This document shows, in pieces, positions 17,110 to 25,879 of a stretch of 64,000 bases of DNA. A program made the translations under genes and the position numbers. Source of the DNA: Sphingobium yanoikuyae (lineage in GTDB: Bacteria; Pseudomonadota; Alphaproteobacteria; Sphingomonadales; Sphingomonadaceae); the NCBI RefSeq assembly GCF_013001025.1, contig NZ_CP053021.1, forward strand, positions 4,657,001 through 4,721,000, written 5' to 3'. Position 1 is the stretch's first letter. Every line of letters starts with the position of its first letter. Under the pieces are notes generated by a model, which saw only the letters and a program-made list of their open reading frames with translations, had not been told where the DNA came from and ran no database searches.

Positions 17110-18398
17110 GCTATTGGCAAACCGACGAAACCCATGATCCCGCCCGCACCAGCTGGGTTGCGAGCGCGCAGGATCATGGCGACTTCCCGATCCAGAATCT
17201 GCCCTATGGCCTGTTCTCGTCCGCAGGAGCTTCGCCGCGCGCCGGTGCCGCTATCGGCGACGCGATATTGGACCTAGCTGCCTGTGTCGGCGCCGGGCTG
17301 ATCGATTGCGCGCCGCTGCTGGAAGGCCAGCTCAATGGGCTGATGGCGCTGCCGGTGGCGGTGCGGGTCGCCCTGCGCCGCCGGATCAGCATTTTACTGT
17401 CGAACCCGGCCCATCGCCCGGCGGTCGAGCCGCTGCTGCATCGGGCCGCGGACTGCATGCTGCACCTGCCGGCGCGGATCGGCGACTACAGCGACTTCTA
17501 TGTCGGCATCCATCACGCCAACAATATCGGCCGCCAGTTCCGGCCCGACAATCCGCTGCTGCCCAATTATAAATATGTGCCGATCGGCTATCATGGCCGG
17601 GCGTCCTCGATCCGCCCGTCGGGCGATCCGCTGGTCCGTCCGCGCGGCCAGCGCAAGCCGCCCGAAGCCGATGTGCCGGTGGTCGGCCCGACCGCCCGGC
17701 TCGACTATGAGCTGGAACTGGGTGTGTGGATCGGCGCCGGCAATGATCTGGGTAGCCCGATCCCCATCAGCGAGGCGGCCGATCATGTCGCCGGCTTCTG
17801 CCTGCTCAACGACTGGTCGGCGCGCGATTTTCAGGCGTGGGAATATCAGCCGCTCGGGCCCTTCCTCGCCAAGAATTTCCATTCGACCATTTCGCCCTGG
17901 GTAGTGACGCCCGAGGCGCTGGCACCGTTCCGCATCGCCCAGCCGCCCCGGCCGCAGGGCGATCCCGCGCCGCTGCCTTACCTCAGTGATGCCGACGACC
18001 AGGCCCATGGCGCGCTGGCGCTGACCTTGGAAGTCTATCTCTCCACCCAGGCGATGCGCGACGCGGGCCAGCCACCGATGCGGCTGAGCCAGGGGCCGGC
18101 GAGCAACATGTACTGGACCGTCAGCCAGATCGTCACCCATCATGCGTCCAATGGCTGCAACCTGATGCCCGGCGACTTGCTGGGCAGCGGCACCATCTCC
18201 GCCCCTACGCGCGAGGGCTATGGCAGCCTGATGGAGATCAGCAGCGGCGGGCGCGAGCCGATCAGTCTGCCATCGGGCGAGACGCGCTGCTTCCTGGAGG
18301 ATGGCGACGAGGTGACATTGCGCGCCACCGCGTCGGCCCCCGGCTATGTGTCGATCGGCTTTGGCGAATGCCGCGCGATGATCGTGCCGGCGCGATGA
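17106..18398 (+). CDS. fahA: fumarylacetoacetase
   Basis: This 430-residue FAH-family hydrolase splits fumarylacetoacetate to fumarate and acetoacetate. Typical segments are [27 protein letters not shown], the metal-binding [10 protein letters not shown] (about 200-209), [15 protein letters not shown] and [10 protein letters not shown]. The start at 17106 (MSYWQTDE) overlaps the hmgA stop (ATGA) and matches the FAH N-terminal domain; the frame is open 17 codons further upstream. It overlaps the isomerase gene by four bases. Confidence 0.94.
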   Translation: MSYWQTDETHDPARTSWVASAQDHGDFPIQNLPYGLFSSAGASPRAGAAIGDAILDLAACVGAGLIDCAPLLEGQLNGLMALPVAVRVALRRRISILLSNPAHRPAVEPLLHRAADCMLHLPARIGDYSDFYVGIHHANNIGRQFRPDNPLLPNYKYVPIGYHGRASSIRPSGDPLVRPRGQRKPPEADVPVVGPTARLDYELELGVWIGAGNDLGSPIPISEAADHVAGFCLLNDWSARDFQAWEYQPLGPFLAKNFHSTISPWVVTPEALAPFRIAQPPRPQGDPAPLPYLSDADDQAHGALALTLEVYLSTQAMRDAGQPPMRLSQGPASNMYWTVSQIVTHHASNGCNLMPGDLLGSGTISAPTREGYGSLMEISSGGREPISLPSGETRCFLEDGDEVTLRATASAPGYVSIGFGECRAMIVPAR

Positions 18399-19039
18399 GC
18401 GACCTCACCCTCCATGGCTATTGGCGATCGAGCGCGAGCTATCGCGTGCGGATCGCGCTGGCCTCGAAGGGCGTCGACTATGCACAGGTCACTCATGACC
18501 TGCGCAGCGGTGCGCAGCGCGCGCCCAACTATCGGGCGCTGGCGCCGCAGGGGCTGGTGCCCGCGCTGGTCGATGGCGACAGCGTGCTGACGCAGAGCGG
18601 CGCGATACTGGAATGGATCGAGGCCCGCTGGCCGCAGCCGCCCTTGCTGCCCGCCGATCCCGGCGATGCCGCGATCGTCCGTGCCATGGCCGGCATCATT
18701 GCCTGCGACATTCATCCACTCGGCAATCTGCGCGTGTTGCAGGCGCTGCGGCAGGATTTTGGTGCCAGCGAGGATCAGGTCCGCGCCTGGATCGCGCGCT
18801 GGACCGGCGAGGGGCTGGCCGCGCTCGAAACACTGGTCGCCCTTCACGGCGGCACCCATGCCTTTGGCGACAGCCCGAGTTTCGCCGACTGCCATATCGT
18901 GCCCCAGCTCTACAATGCCCGGCGCTTCGGCGTCGACCTGACGCCCTTTCCGCGGCTGTGCGCCGTGGACGCGGCGGCATGCGCGCTCCCCGCCTTTGCC
19001 GCCGCGCACCCCGATCGCCAGCCCGACGCCGACATATGA
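18395..19039 (+). CDS. maiA: maleylacetoacetate isomerase (zeta-class GST)
   Basis: This 214-residue zeta-class glutathione S-transferase fold protein performs glutathione-dependent cis-trans isomerisation of maleylacetoacetate. The N-terminal motif SSASYRVRIAL is the family SSxSxRVRIAL with Ala where many have Cys. The thioredoxin-like domain ends in TQSGAILEWIE and the C-terminal helical domain contains GDSPSFADCHIVPQLYNARRF. It overlaps both neighbours by four bases. Gene order puts it after fahA although it acts before it. Confidence 0.92.
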   Translation: MSDLTLHGYWRSSASYRVRIALASKGVDYAQVTHDLRSGAQRAPNYRALAPQGLVPALVDGDSVLTQSGAILEWIEARWPQPPLLPADPGDAAIVRAMAGIIACDIHPLGNLRVLQALRQDFGASEDQVRAWIARWTGEGLAALETLVALHGGTHAFGDSPSFADCHIVPQLYNARRFGVDLTPFPRLCAVDAAACALPAFAAAHPDRQPDADI

Positions 19040-19413
19040 GTGACACTGACACGCGCCTGTTCGCGACGCCGGCGGGCGTGCGCCTTTGCCCGATCGAGCA
19101 GTTCGCCGACGGCAAGGCGCGCAATTTCGTGCTGCAGATGCGGGCCGGCCGCTTCCATGGCTTTGCCGTGCGCACCGGCGATCAGGTCGCCGGCTTTGTG
19201 GACCAATGCCCCCATGCCGGCCTGCCGCTGGCGCAGCAGCTGGACGATTATCTGACCCCGGATGGCAGTCATATCCGATGCAGCTGGCACGGCGCCATTT
19301 TCCGCCGCGACGATGGCGTCTGCGTCGGTGGGCCCTGCGTCGGCCAGCGTCTTAGGCCCTGGCCGCTCGCCATCGCCGATGGCTGGATTGTCACCGCTGC
19401 CCAAAGCGACTAG
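19036..19413 (+). CDS. Rieske [2Fe-2S] protein at the end of the homogentisate operon
   Basis: This 125-residue single-domain Rieske protein has cluster ligands readable as CPHAG (about residues 55-59) and CSWHGAIF (about 78-85): Cys-x-His, 20 residues, Cys-x2-His. No signal peptide or membrane anchor is present, so it is a cytoplasmic ferredoxin-like protein. It overlaps maiA by four bases and closes the Phe/Tyr operon. None of the five known steps of homogentisate degradation needs a Rieske protein, so its electron partner is unknown. It could serve an oxygenase encoded elsewhere or protect the Fe(II) dioxygenases. Confidence 0.9.
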   Translation: MSDTDTRLFATPAGVRLCPIEQFADGKARNFVLQMRAGRFHGFAVRTGDQVAGFVDQCPHAGLPLAQQLDDYLTPDGSHIRCSWHGAIFRRDDGVCVGGPCVGQRLRPWPLAIADGWIVTAAQSD

Positions 19414-19455
19414 GAACCGGCCCAGGGACGGCGCTTCGCATCGTCCCGACATGAT

Positions 19456-19672
19456 CGCGCCGGTGCCCCCACGGGGGCTTAAAATGGGAAGGCGGTGCGG
19501 ATGCCATGGCATCCAAGTCCGCAGCTGTCCCTGCAACTGTGAGCGGCGAGCGTGATGAACAGCGCCCTCCCCAGCCGGGAGGGCAGCCACTGGGCCGGAC
19601 GCTAAATCCTGCGAGGCCTGGGAAGGCCGTTCCTCCCGCTATGACCCGCAAGCCAGGAGACCTGCCGGCGTT
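19456..19672 (+). promoter_or_regulatory. adenosylcobalamin riboswitch (B12 element)
   Basis: The 447-base gap before cobW contains the conserved cobalamin-riboswitch landmarks in order: GGTGCC, GGGAA at 19486, GGTGCGGATGCC, GCAGCTGTCCCTGCAACTGT (core/P4-P5 region), AGCCACTGG, GGGAAGGC, ATGACCCGCAAGCCAGGAGA and CCTGCC (the B12 box). The closing P1 stem is CGCCGG (19458-19463) with CCGGCG (19665-19670). It precedes the cobW-cobN-cobO-bluB operon, so high adenosylcobalamin should shut that operon down. The remaining 188 bases to the cobW start hold the expression platform, which I cannot fold by eye. The cobW start lacks a strong Shine-Dalgarno sequence. Confidence 0.93.
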
Positions 19673-19860
19673 TTGGTCGCTCTTGCTTTGGTCCAGGGGA
19701 TGGCCGGGGCACGGTGTTCCGTCTGAGCGACAGGTTGGCGGCTGGAGCCGCGCGGTCACGCATCTGCGGGCGAACAAGCGCCCGTCCGCGATGCCGGCCG
19801 GCCGTGCGTGCGCGCCCGGTTCGCTCCCGCCCCGGTTGCTCCGGCGCGCGAGTATTTGTC

Positions 19861-20913
19861 ATGGCCAACACTGCATCTGCCAAGATTCCGACCACCGTCA
19901 TCACCGGCTTCCTGGGCGCGGGCAAGACCACGCTGATCCGCCATCTGCTGGAAAATGCGAAGGGGCGCCGCCTCGCCCTCATCATCAACGAATTTGGCGA
20001 TGTCGGCGTCGACGGCGAACTGGTGAAGGGCTGCAACGATGCTGCCTGCCCCGAAGAGGATATCGTCGAACTGGCCAATGGCTGCATCTGCTGCACCGTG
20101 GCCGACGATTTCCTGCCGACCATGACCGCCCTGCTCGACCGGCCGAGTCCGCCCGACCATATCATCATCGAAACCTCGGGGCTGGCCCTGCCCAAGCCGC
20201 TGGTCAAGGCCTTCCAATGGCCCGACATCCGCACCCGCGCCACGGTGGACGGCGTCGTCGCGCTGATCGACGCCGATGCGGTCGCTGCCGGCCGCTTCGC
20301 CACCGACGAGGCGGCGCTGGCCGCGGCGCGCGCCGCCGACCCCAATCTGGACCATGACAGCCCACTGGAGGAATTGTTCGAGGATCAGCTCGCCTGCGCC
20401 GACATGGTGGTGCTGAACAAGAGCGACCTGGTCGATGCCGACACGCTGGCGGCGGTCGAGGCGCAGGTTGATGCCGAAACGCGGCCCGGCGTGAAGATCG
20501 TCCGCGCTGCCCATGGCGCGGTCGACATCGGTGCGCTGCTGGGCATCGTCGCCGCGGCCGAGGATGATCTCGACGCCCGCCCCTCGCACCATGAGGCGGA
20601 GGGCGAGGATCATGACCATGATGATTTCGACAGCTTCGTCGTCAGCGGCGATGCGGTTGCCGATCCCGACACGCTGGTGCAGGCGCTGTCCGCGCTGATC
20701 GCCACCCACGACGTGCTGCGCGTCAAGGGCATGGTCGCGGTCGCGGGCAAGCCGATGCGCCTCGTCGTGCAGGCGGTCGGCCCGCGCATCCAGCATTTCT
20801 TCGACCGCCCCTGGCAACCGCAAGAAGCGCGTCGTACCCAGCTGGTGGTGATCGGCCAGAAGGGGCTGGACCGCGCCGCGATCGAGGCCGACATCCAGGC
20901 CGTGCTCGGCTGA
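19861..20913 (+). CDS. cobW: CobW-type metal-chaperone GTPase
   Basis: This 350-residue G3E-family GTPase thought to deliver cobalt for cobalamin synthesis shows Walker A GFLGAGKTTLI (about residues 17-27), the metal motif in NGCICCT (about 77-83), the G4-like LNKSDL, and a His/Asp-rich linker (HHEAEGEDHDHDD, about 242-254) before the C-terminal domain. It is the first gene after the AdoCbl riboswitch, and its stop overlaps the cobN ATG (TGATG). That context points to cobalt rather than zinc or iron. Confidence 0.92.
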   Translation: MANTASAKIPTTVITGFLGAGKTTLIRHLLENAKGRRLALIINEFGDVGVDGELVKGCNDAACPEEDIVELANGCICCTVADDFLPTMTALLDRPSPPDHIIIETSGLALPKPLVKAFQWPDIRTRATVDGVVALIDADAVAAGRFATDEAALAAARAADPNLDHDSPLEELFEDQLACADMVVLNKSDLVDADTLAAVEAQVDAETRPGVKIVRAAHGAVDIGALLGIVAAAEDDLDARPSHHEAEGEDHDHDDFDSFVVSGDAVADPDTLVQALSALIATHDVLRVKGMVAVAGKPMRLVVQAVGPRIQHFFDRPWQPQEARRTQLVVIGQKGLDRAAIEADIQAVLG

Positions 20914-23900
20914 TGCATCTTCTGTCCGCCACGCCGGGAACGATCAGCGACGGCGAGGAGGCGATCGACCTCGATCAGCCGCCCGGCGAGATCGTCATCC
21001 TGACCGTGGCGGACAGCGACCTGGCCTGTTTCGCCGCTGCTGCCGCGCGCCTGCCCGATGATGCGCCGAGCGTGCGGCTGGCCAATCTGCTGCAGCTCAA
21101 GCATCCCTATTCGGTCGATCTCTATGTCGAGAAGGTGATCGCCAAGGCGCGCTTCGTCTGCGTCATCCTGCTCGGCGGCAAGAGCTACTGGCCCTATGGC
21201 GTGGACGAGATTGCGCAGGTCGCGCGCGAGCGGGGCATCGCCTTCGCCGCGATCGCCGACGGGCGGGAGGGCGACCCGGCGCTGGATCTGGCCTCCACCG
21301 TGCCCGCGGCGATGCGCGAACAGTTGCGTGACTATCTGCGTCAGGGCGGCACCGCCAATGCGCTCTCCTTCCTGCGCTGCGCCGCGCGGCTGATCGGCGC
21401 GGATGCGGGCGAGCCAGACCATCCGCTGCCGATCGCCGACGCGGGCCTCTATCTGCCCGGCCATGACCGGCCCGGCGTGGCCGAACTGCGCGCGACATGG
21501 ACCGAGGGGCGGCCGGTGGCGCTGCTGATCTTCTATCGCGCGCTGGTGGTCGCCGGCACGCTGAGCGCGGTCGATGCGATGGTCGCAGCGCTTGGCGCGC
21601 GCGGCTTCAATGTCGCCGCCGTCCATGTCCGCGCGCTGCGCGAACCGTTCGTGCGCGACTGGCTCGGCGGGCTGCTGGCCGGCATCGCGCCCGACATTAT
21701 CGTCAATGCGACCAGCTTTGCCGCCTCCTCTTCGTCCGAGCCGCGCGTGCCGGGCATCTTGGAACAGGCCGACTGCCCGATCCTGCAGACCGCCTTTGCC
21801 GGGGTCGAGGAAGGCAGCTGGCGCGGGTCGGCCCGTGGCCTTGGCCCGCGCGACCTGGCGATGAATGTCGCCCTGCCCGAAGTGGACGGCCGCCTCTTCA
21901 CCCGCGCCGTCGCCTTCAAGGCCGCCGAGCGGTTCGATGAACGCACCCAGTGCGGCATCGTCGTGCCGCGCGTGGCACCCGACCGGGTCGCCTTCGTCGC
22001 CGATCTGGCGCGCAACTGGGCAGCGCTGCGCCGCACGCCGCCTGCCGAGCGCCGGATCGCATTGGTGCTGGCCAATTATCCCAATCGCGACGGGCGGATC
22101 GGCAATGGCGTCGGCCTCGACACGCCGGCCAGCGCCGCCGCCATCCTGTGCCGGCTGGGCGACGCCGGCTATGCGATCGGCGACGCGCCGCGCGAGGGCG
22201 CTGCGCTGATGCGGCTGATGACCGGCGGCGTCACCAATGACCGGGCGTCGATCGATCGGCTGGGCGAGGTCAGCCTGTCGCTCGATATCTATCGCGCTGC
22301 CTTGGCCGCTCTGCCCGACAGCGCGCGTGACGCCATGGTCGATCGCTGGGGGGCGCCGGAGGCCGATCCCTTCGTGCGGGACGGCGCCTTTCGCCTTGCG
22401 GTCCATCGTTTCGGCCATGTCGCGATCGCGGTGCAGCCGGCGCGCGGCTATAATATCGATCCCAAGAGCAGCTATCATGACCCGGCGCTGCCGCCGCCCC
22501 ACGCCTATCTCGCTTTCCATGTCTGGCTGGCGCAGGATTTCGGTGCGCAGGCGCTGGTCCATGTCGGCAAGCATGGCAATCTGGAATGGCTGCCGGGCAA
22601 GGCGGTGTCGCTTTCGGCCGATTGCTTCCCCGAAATTTGCACCGGGCCGGTGCCGCAACTCTATCCCTTCATCGTCAACGATCCGGGCGAGGGGACGCAG
22701 GCCAAGCGCCGCATCGGCGCCGTCATCCTCGACCATCTGACCCCGCCGTTGACCCGCGCGGAAAGCTATGGGCCGCTCAAGCAGCTCGAAGCGCTGGTGG
22801 ACGAATATTATCTCGCCGCCGGCATGGACCCGCGCCGGCTCGACCGGCTGCGCCGCGATATCATCGACCTCGCCCGCAGCCAGGGGCTGGACAAGGATGC
22901 GGGCGCCGCCGGCGACGATGACGACGCGCTCGCCGCGATCGACAATTATCTGTGTGAGCTGAAGGAATTGCAGATCCGCGACGGGCTGCATGTCTTCACC
23001 GCTTCGCCGCAGGGGCGGCTGCGGCGCGACCTGCTGATCGCGCTGGCGCGCACGCCGCGCGGCCTGGATCATCCGGGGCAGGCGTCGTTGCTGCGCGCGT
23101 TGGCCGATGATCTGGGCCTGGGCTTCGATCCCCTCGATTGCGTGCTGGGCGCGCCGTGGCAGGGGCCGCGCCCAGCGGTGCTGGTGGACTTATCCACAGA
23201 CCCTTGGCGCACCCATGGCGACATGGTCGAGCGGCTGGAACTGCTGGCGGCGGCGCTGGTCGATGGCGCGGCGCCGGTCGGCCCGGCCAGCGCCGCCGTG
23301 CTGGCGGCGATCGCCGATGATCTGGCGCCGCGTGTCGATGCCTGTGGCCCGCGGGAGGCGGCGGCCTTGCTGGCCGGGCTCGACGGACGGTTCGTGCTGC
23401 CGGGACCATCGGGCGCGCCGACGCGCGGGCGGCCCGACGTGCTGCCGACCGGGCGCAATTTCTTCTCGGTCGATACCCGCGCCGTGCCGACCGCTGTCGC
23501 CTGGGATCTGGGCCAGCGATCAGCGCAATTGCTGGTCGACGATTATCTCCAGCGCGAGGGCGACTATCCCCGCGCCATCGCCCTGTCCGCCTGGGGCACG
23601 GCGAACATGCGCACCGGCGGCGACGATATTGCGCAGGCGCTGGCGCTGATGGGGGTGCGGCCGCGCTGGGAATGGAGTTCGGGGCGGGTCGTCGGCTTCG
23701 AGATGATGACCCTGGCCGAGCTGGGCCGGCCGCGCGTGGACGTGACATTGCGCGTCTCCGGCTTCTTCCGCGACGCCTTCCCCGAACAGATCGACCTGAT
23801 CGACAGCGCCGCCCGCGCGGTGATGGCACTCGATGAGCCGGACGAGGATAATCCCGCCGCCGCCCGGCATCGCGCCGAGCAGGCGGCGCTGGTGGCGGAT

Positions 23901-24632
23901 GGTGCCGATGCGGCGGAGGCCGCGCGCCGCGCTGGTGCCCGCGTGTTCGGATCGAAACCCGGCGCCTATGGCGCGGGACTGCAGGCGATGATCGACGAGA
24001 AGATCTGGCACAGCCGCGCCGATCTGGCGAACGTCTATCTCGACTGGGGCGGCTATGCCTATGGCGCGGGGGTGGAGGGTGACAGCGAACGCAGCCTGTT
24101 CGCCACCCGCCTGGCCCAGGCCGACGCGGTCGTCCAGAATCAGGATAATCGCGAGCATGACCTGCTCGACAGCGACGATTATTATCAGTTCGAGGGCGGC
24201 ATCGCCGCCGCCATCGAACATCTGAAGGGCACGAGGCCGCTCAGCTATCATAATGACCATAGCCGCCCGGAGCGGCCGGTGATCCGCACGCTGGAGGATG
24301 AGATCGGCCGCATCGTCCGCGCCCGCGTCACCAACCCCAAATGGATCGCTGGCGTCATGCGCCATGGCTATAAGGGCGCGTTCGAGATCGCCGCCTCGGT
24401 CGACTATCTCTTCGCCTTCGCCGCCACCACCCATGCGGTGCGCGACCATCATTTCGACGCCGTCCACGCCGCCTTCATCGAGGATGAGGCCGTGCGCGCC
24501 TTCATGGCCGACGCCAATCCCGCCGCCCTGCGCGAGACCGCTGCCCGGCTGAGCGAGGCGCTGGAACGCGGCCTGTGGCAAACCAGATCGAACAGCGCGG
24601 GCATGCTGCTCGCCCAGCTTGCAGGAGAGTGA
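20913..24632 (+). CDS. cobN: aerobic cobaltochelatase subunit CobN
   Basis: This 1239-residue large subunit of the ATP-dependent cobaltochelatase inserts cobalt into hydrogenobyrinic acid a,c-diamide. Family landmarks include VLIGGKSYW-like ILLGGKSYWPYG (about 88-99), FPLYPFI-region QLYPFIVNDPGEGTQAKRR, LVHVGKHGNLEWLPGK, and the C-terminal FGSKPGAYGAGLQ and NPKWIAGVMRHGYKGAFE. It is a chelatase (CobN) rather than the related magnesium chelatase BchH by operon context. CobS and CobT, needed for activity, are not in the window. It is coupled to cobW by a one-base overlap. Confidence 0.94.
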   Translation: MHLLSATPGTISDGEEAIDLDQPPGEIVILTVADSDLACFAAAAARLPDDAPSVRLANLLQLKHPYSVDLYVEKVIAKARFVCVILLGGKSYWPYGVDEIAQVARERGIAFAAIADGREGDPALDLASTVPAAMREQLRDYLRQGGTANALSFLRCAARLIGADAGEPDHPLPIADAGLYLPGHDRPGVAELRATWTEGRPVALLIFYRALVVAGTLSAVDAMVAALGARGFNVAAVHVRALREPFVRDWLGGLLAGIAPDIIVNATSFAASSSSEPRVPGILEQADCPILQTAFAGVEEGSWRGSARGLGPRDLAMNVALPEVDGRLFTRAVAFKAAERFDERTQCGIVVPRVAPDRVAFVADLARNWAALRRTPPAERRIALVLANYPNRDGRIGNGVGLDTPASAAAILCRLGDAGYAIGDAPREGAALMRLMTGGVTNDRASIDRLGEVSLSLDIYRAALAALPDSARDAMVDRWGAPEADPFVRDGAFRLAVHRFGHVAIAVQPARGYNIDPKSSYHDPALPPPHAYLAFHVWLAQDFGAQALVHVGKHGNLEWLPGKAVSLSADCFPEICTGPVPQLYPFIVNDPGEGTQAKRRIGAVILDHLTPPLTRAESYGPLKQLEALVDEYYLAAGMDPRRLDRLRRDIIDLARSQGLDKDAGAAGDDDDALAAIDNYLCELKELQIRDGLHVFTASPQGRLRRDLLIALARTPRGLDHPGQASLLRALADDLGLGFDPLDCVLGAPWQGPRPAVLVDLSTDPWRTHGDMVERLELLAAALVDGAAPVGPASAAVLAAIADDLAPRVDACGPREAAALLAGLDGRFVLPGPSGAPTRGRPDVLPTGRNFFSVDTRAVPTAVAWDLGQRSAQLLVDDYLQREGDYPRAIALSAWGTANMRTGGDDIAQALALMGVRPRWEWSSGRVVGFEMMTLAELGRPRVDVTLRVSGFFRDAFPEQIDLIDSAARAVMALDEPDEDNPAAARHRAEQAALVADGADAAEAARRAGARVFGSKPGAYGAGLQAMIDEKIWHSRADLANVYLDWGGYAYGAGVEGDSERSLFATRLAQADAVVQNQDNREHDLLDSDDYYQFEGGIAAAIEHLKGTRPLSYHNDHSRPERPVIRTLEDEIGRIVRARVTNPKWIAGVMRHGYKGAFEIAASVDYLFAFAATTHAVRDHHFDAVHAAFIEDEAVRAFMADANPAALRETAARLSEALERGLWQTRSNSAGMLLAQLAGE

Positions 24633-24634
24633 CG

Positions 24635-25240
24635 ATGGTCGAACGCACCGACGAACAGCATGCGGAAAAGATGAAGAAGAAGCAGGCCGCCCATGACAAG
24701 ATCATGGCGACCAAGACCCAGGAAAAGGGCCTGCTGATCGTCCATACCGGCAAGGGCAAGGGCAAGACCACGGCGGCGCTGGGCATGGTCGTCCGCATGA
24801 TCGGCCATGGCAAGAAGGTCGGCGTGGTCCAGTTCGTGAAGGGCGCGATGACCACCGGCGAGAAGGCGGTGTTCGATGCTTTCCCCGATCAGGTCGAGTT
24901 CAAGCCGATGGGCGAGGGCTTCACCTGGAACACCCAGGACCGCAGCCGCGACATCGCGCTGGCCCGCGAAGCGTGGGACGAGGTGAAGCGTATGGTCGCC
25001 GACCCCGACTATGCGATGGTGCTGGCTGACGAACTGAATATCGTGCTGCGCTACGACTATCTGCCGCTGGACGAGGTGCTGTCGGTGCTGACCGGCAAGG
25101 AAGAGATGAAACATGTCGTCGTCACCGGCCGCAACGCACCCGAGGCGCTGATCGAGGCGGCCGACCTGGTGACCGAAATGACCATGATCAAGCATCCCTT
25201 CCGCAGCGGGGTGAAGGCGCAGGCCGGCATCGAATATTGA
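24635..25240 (+). CDS. cobO: cob(I)yrinic acid a,c-diamide adenosyltransferase (CobA/CobO/BtuR)
   Basis: This 201-residue P-loop adenosyltransferase attaches the adenosyl group to the corrinoid cobalt. The atypical Walker A is HTGKGKGKTTAALG (about residues 37-50). Further motifs are VQFVKGAMTTGE, FTWNTQDR and LADELNIVLRYDYL. Length matches CobO. It begins two bases after cobN, and its stop overlaps the bluB ATG by one base (TGATG), all within the riboswitch-controlled operon. Confidence 0.94.
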   Translation: MVERTDEQHAEKMKKKQAAHDKIMATKTQEKGLLIVHTGKGKGKTTAALGMVVRMIGHGKKVGVVQFVKGAMTTGEKAVFDAFPDQVEFKPMGEGFTWNTQDRSRDIALAREAWDEVKRMVADPDYAMVLADELNIVLRYDYLPLDEVLSVLTGKEEMKHVVVTGRNAPEALIEAADLVTEMTMIKHPFRSGVKAQAGIEY

Positions 25241-25875
25241 TGCAGGCCTTCGATCCCGATTTCTGTGCGACGCTGACCGACCTGCTGACCTGGCGCCGCG
25301 ACGTGCGCCATTTTCGCACCGATCCGCTGGACGAGGCGATGGTGCTGGAGCTACTGAAGCTGGCGCAACTGGCGCCGTCGGTCGGCAACAGCCAGCCCTG
25401 GCGCTTCGTCCGGGTGCGCACGCCGGCGCTGCGCGCGACACTGGCCGATCATGTCGATGCCGAGCGGGAGCGGGCCACCAGCCAGATCACCGACGCGACC
25501 CGGCATGATGCCTATCGCGCGCTGAAGCTGCACGGGCTGGGCGAGGCGCCGGAGATCATCGCCGTCTTCTGCGACGATGCGACATCGGCCGGCGCGGGGC
25601 TGGGCGCGGCGACCATGCCGCAGACCCGCCTCCATTCGGTGGTGCTGGCGATCCACACGCTGTGGCTGGCGGCGCGGGCGCGTGGGCTGGCGCTCGGCTG
25701 GGTGTCGATCCTCGACCCGGCCTTTGTCGCGCGGACGCTGGCGGTGCCCGACGACTGGACCTTCGCCGCCCTGCTGTGCCTGGGCCATCCCGAAGCGGTC
25801 GCCGACACGCCCGAACTGGCGCGGCTCGGCTGGCAGGCGCGGCTAAATCCGCTAGCGCATATCAGCGAGCGATGA
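25240..25875 (+). CDS. bluB: 5,6-dimethylbenzimidazole synthase
   Basis: This 211-residue nitroreductase-fold flavin destructase converts reduced FMN and oxygen to 5,6-dimethylbenzimidazole, the lower ligand of B12. BluB signatures are RRDVRHFRTDPL (about residues 17-28) and APSVGNSQPWRFVRV (about 44-58). The ATG at 25240 overlaps the cobO stop; the TTG one codon earlier is less likely. The operon therefore covers cobalt insertion, adenosylation and lower-ligand synthesis. The stop is four bases from the convergent ABC exporter stop. Confidence 0.92.
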   Translation: MQAFDPDFCATLTDLLTWRRDVRHFRTDPLDEAMVLELLKLAQLAPSVGNSQPWRFVRVRTPALRATLADHVDAERERATSQITDATRHDAYRALKLHGLGEAPEIIAVFCDDATSAGAGLGAATMPQTRLHSVVLAIHTLWLAARARGLALGWVSILDPAFVARTLAVPDDWTFAALLCLGHPEAVADTPELARLGWQARLNPLAHISER

Positions 25876-25879
25876 CCAT

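Noticed and set aside
20610..23072. 820-codon open frame antisense to cobW/cobN
   Set aside because: It mirrors codon positions of the recognised cobN gene, lacks a start context and has no recognisable motifs.
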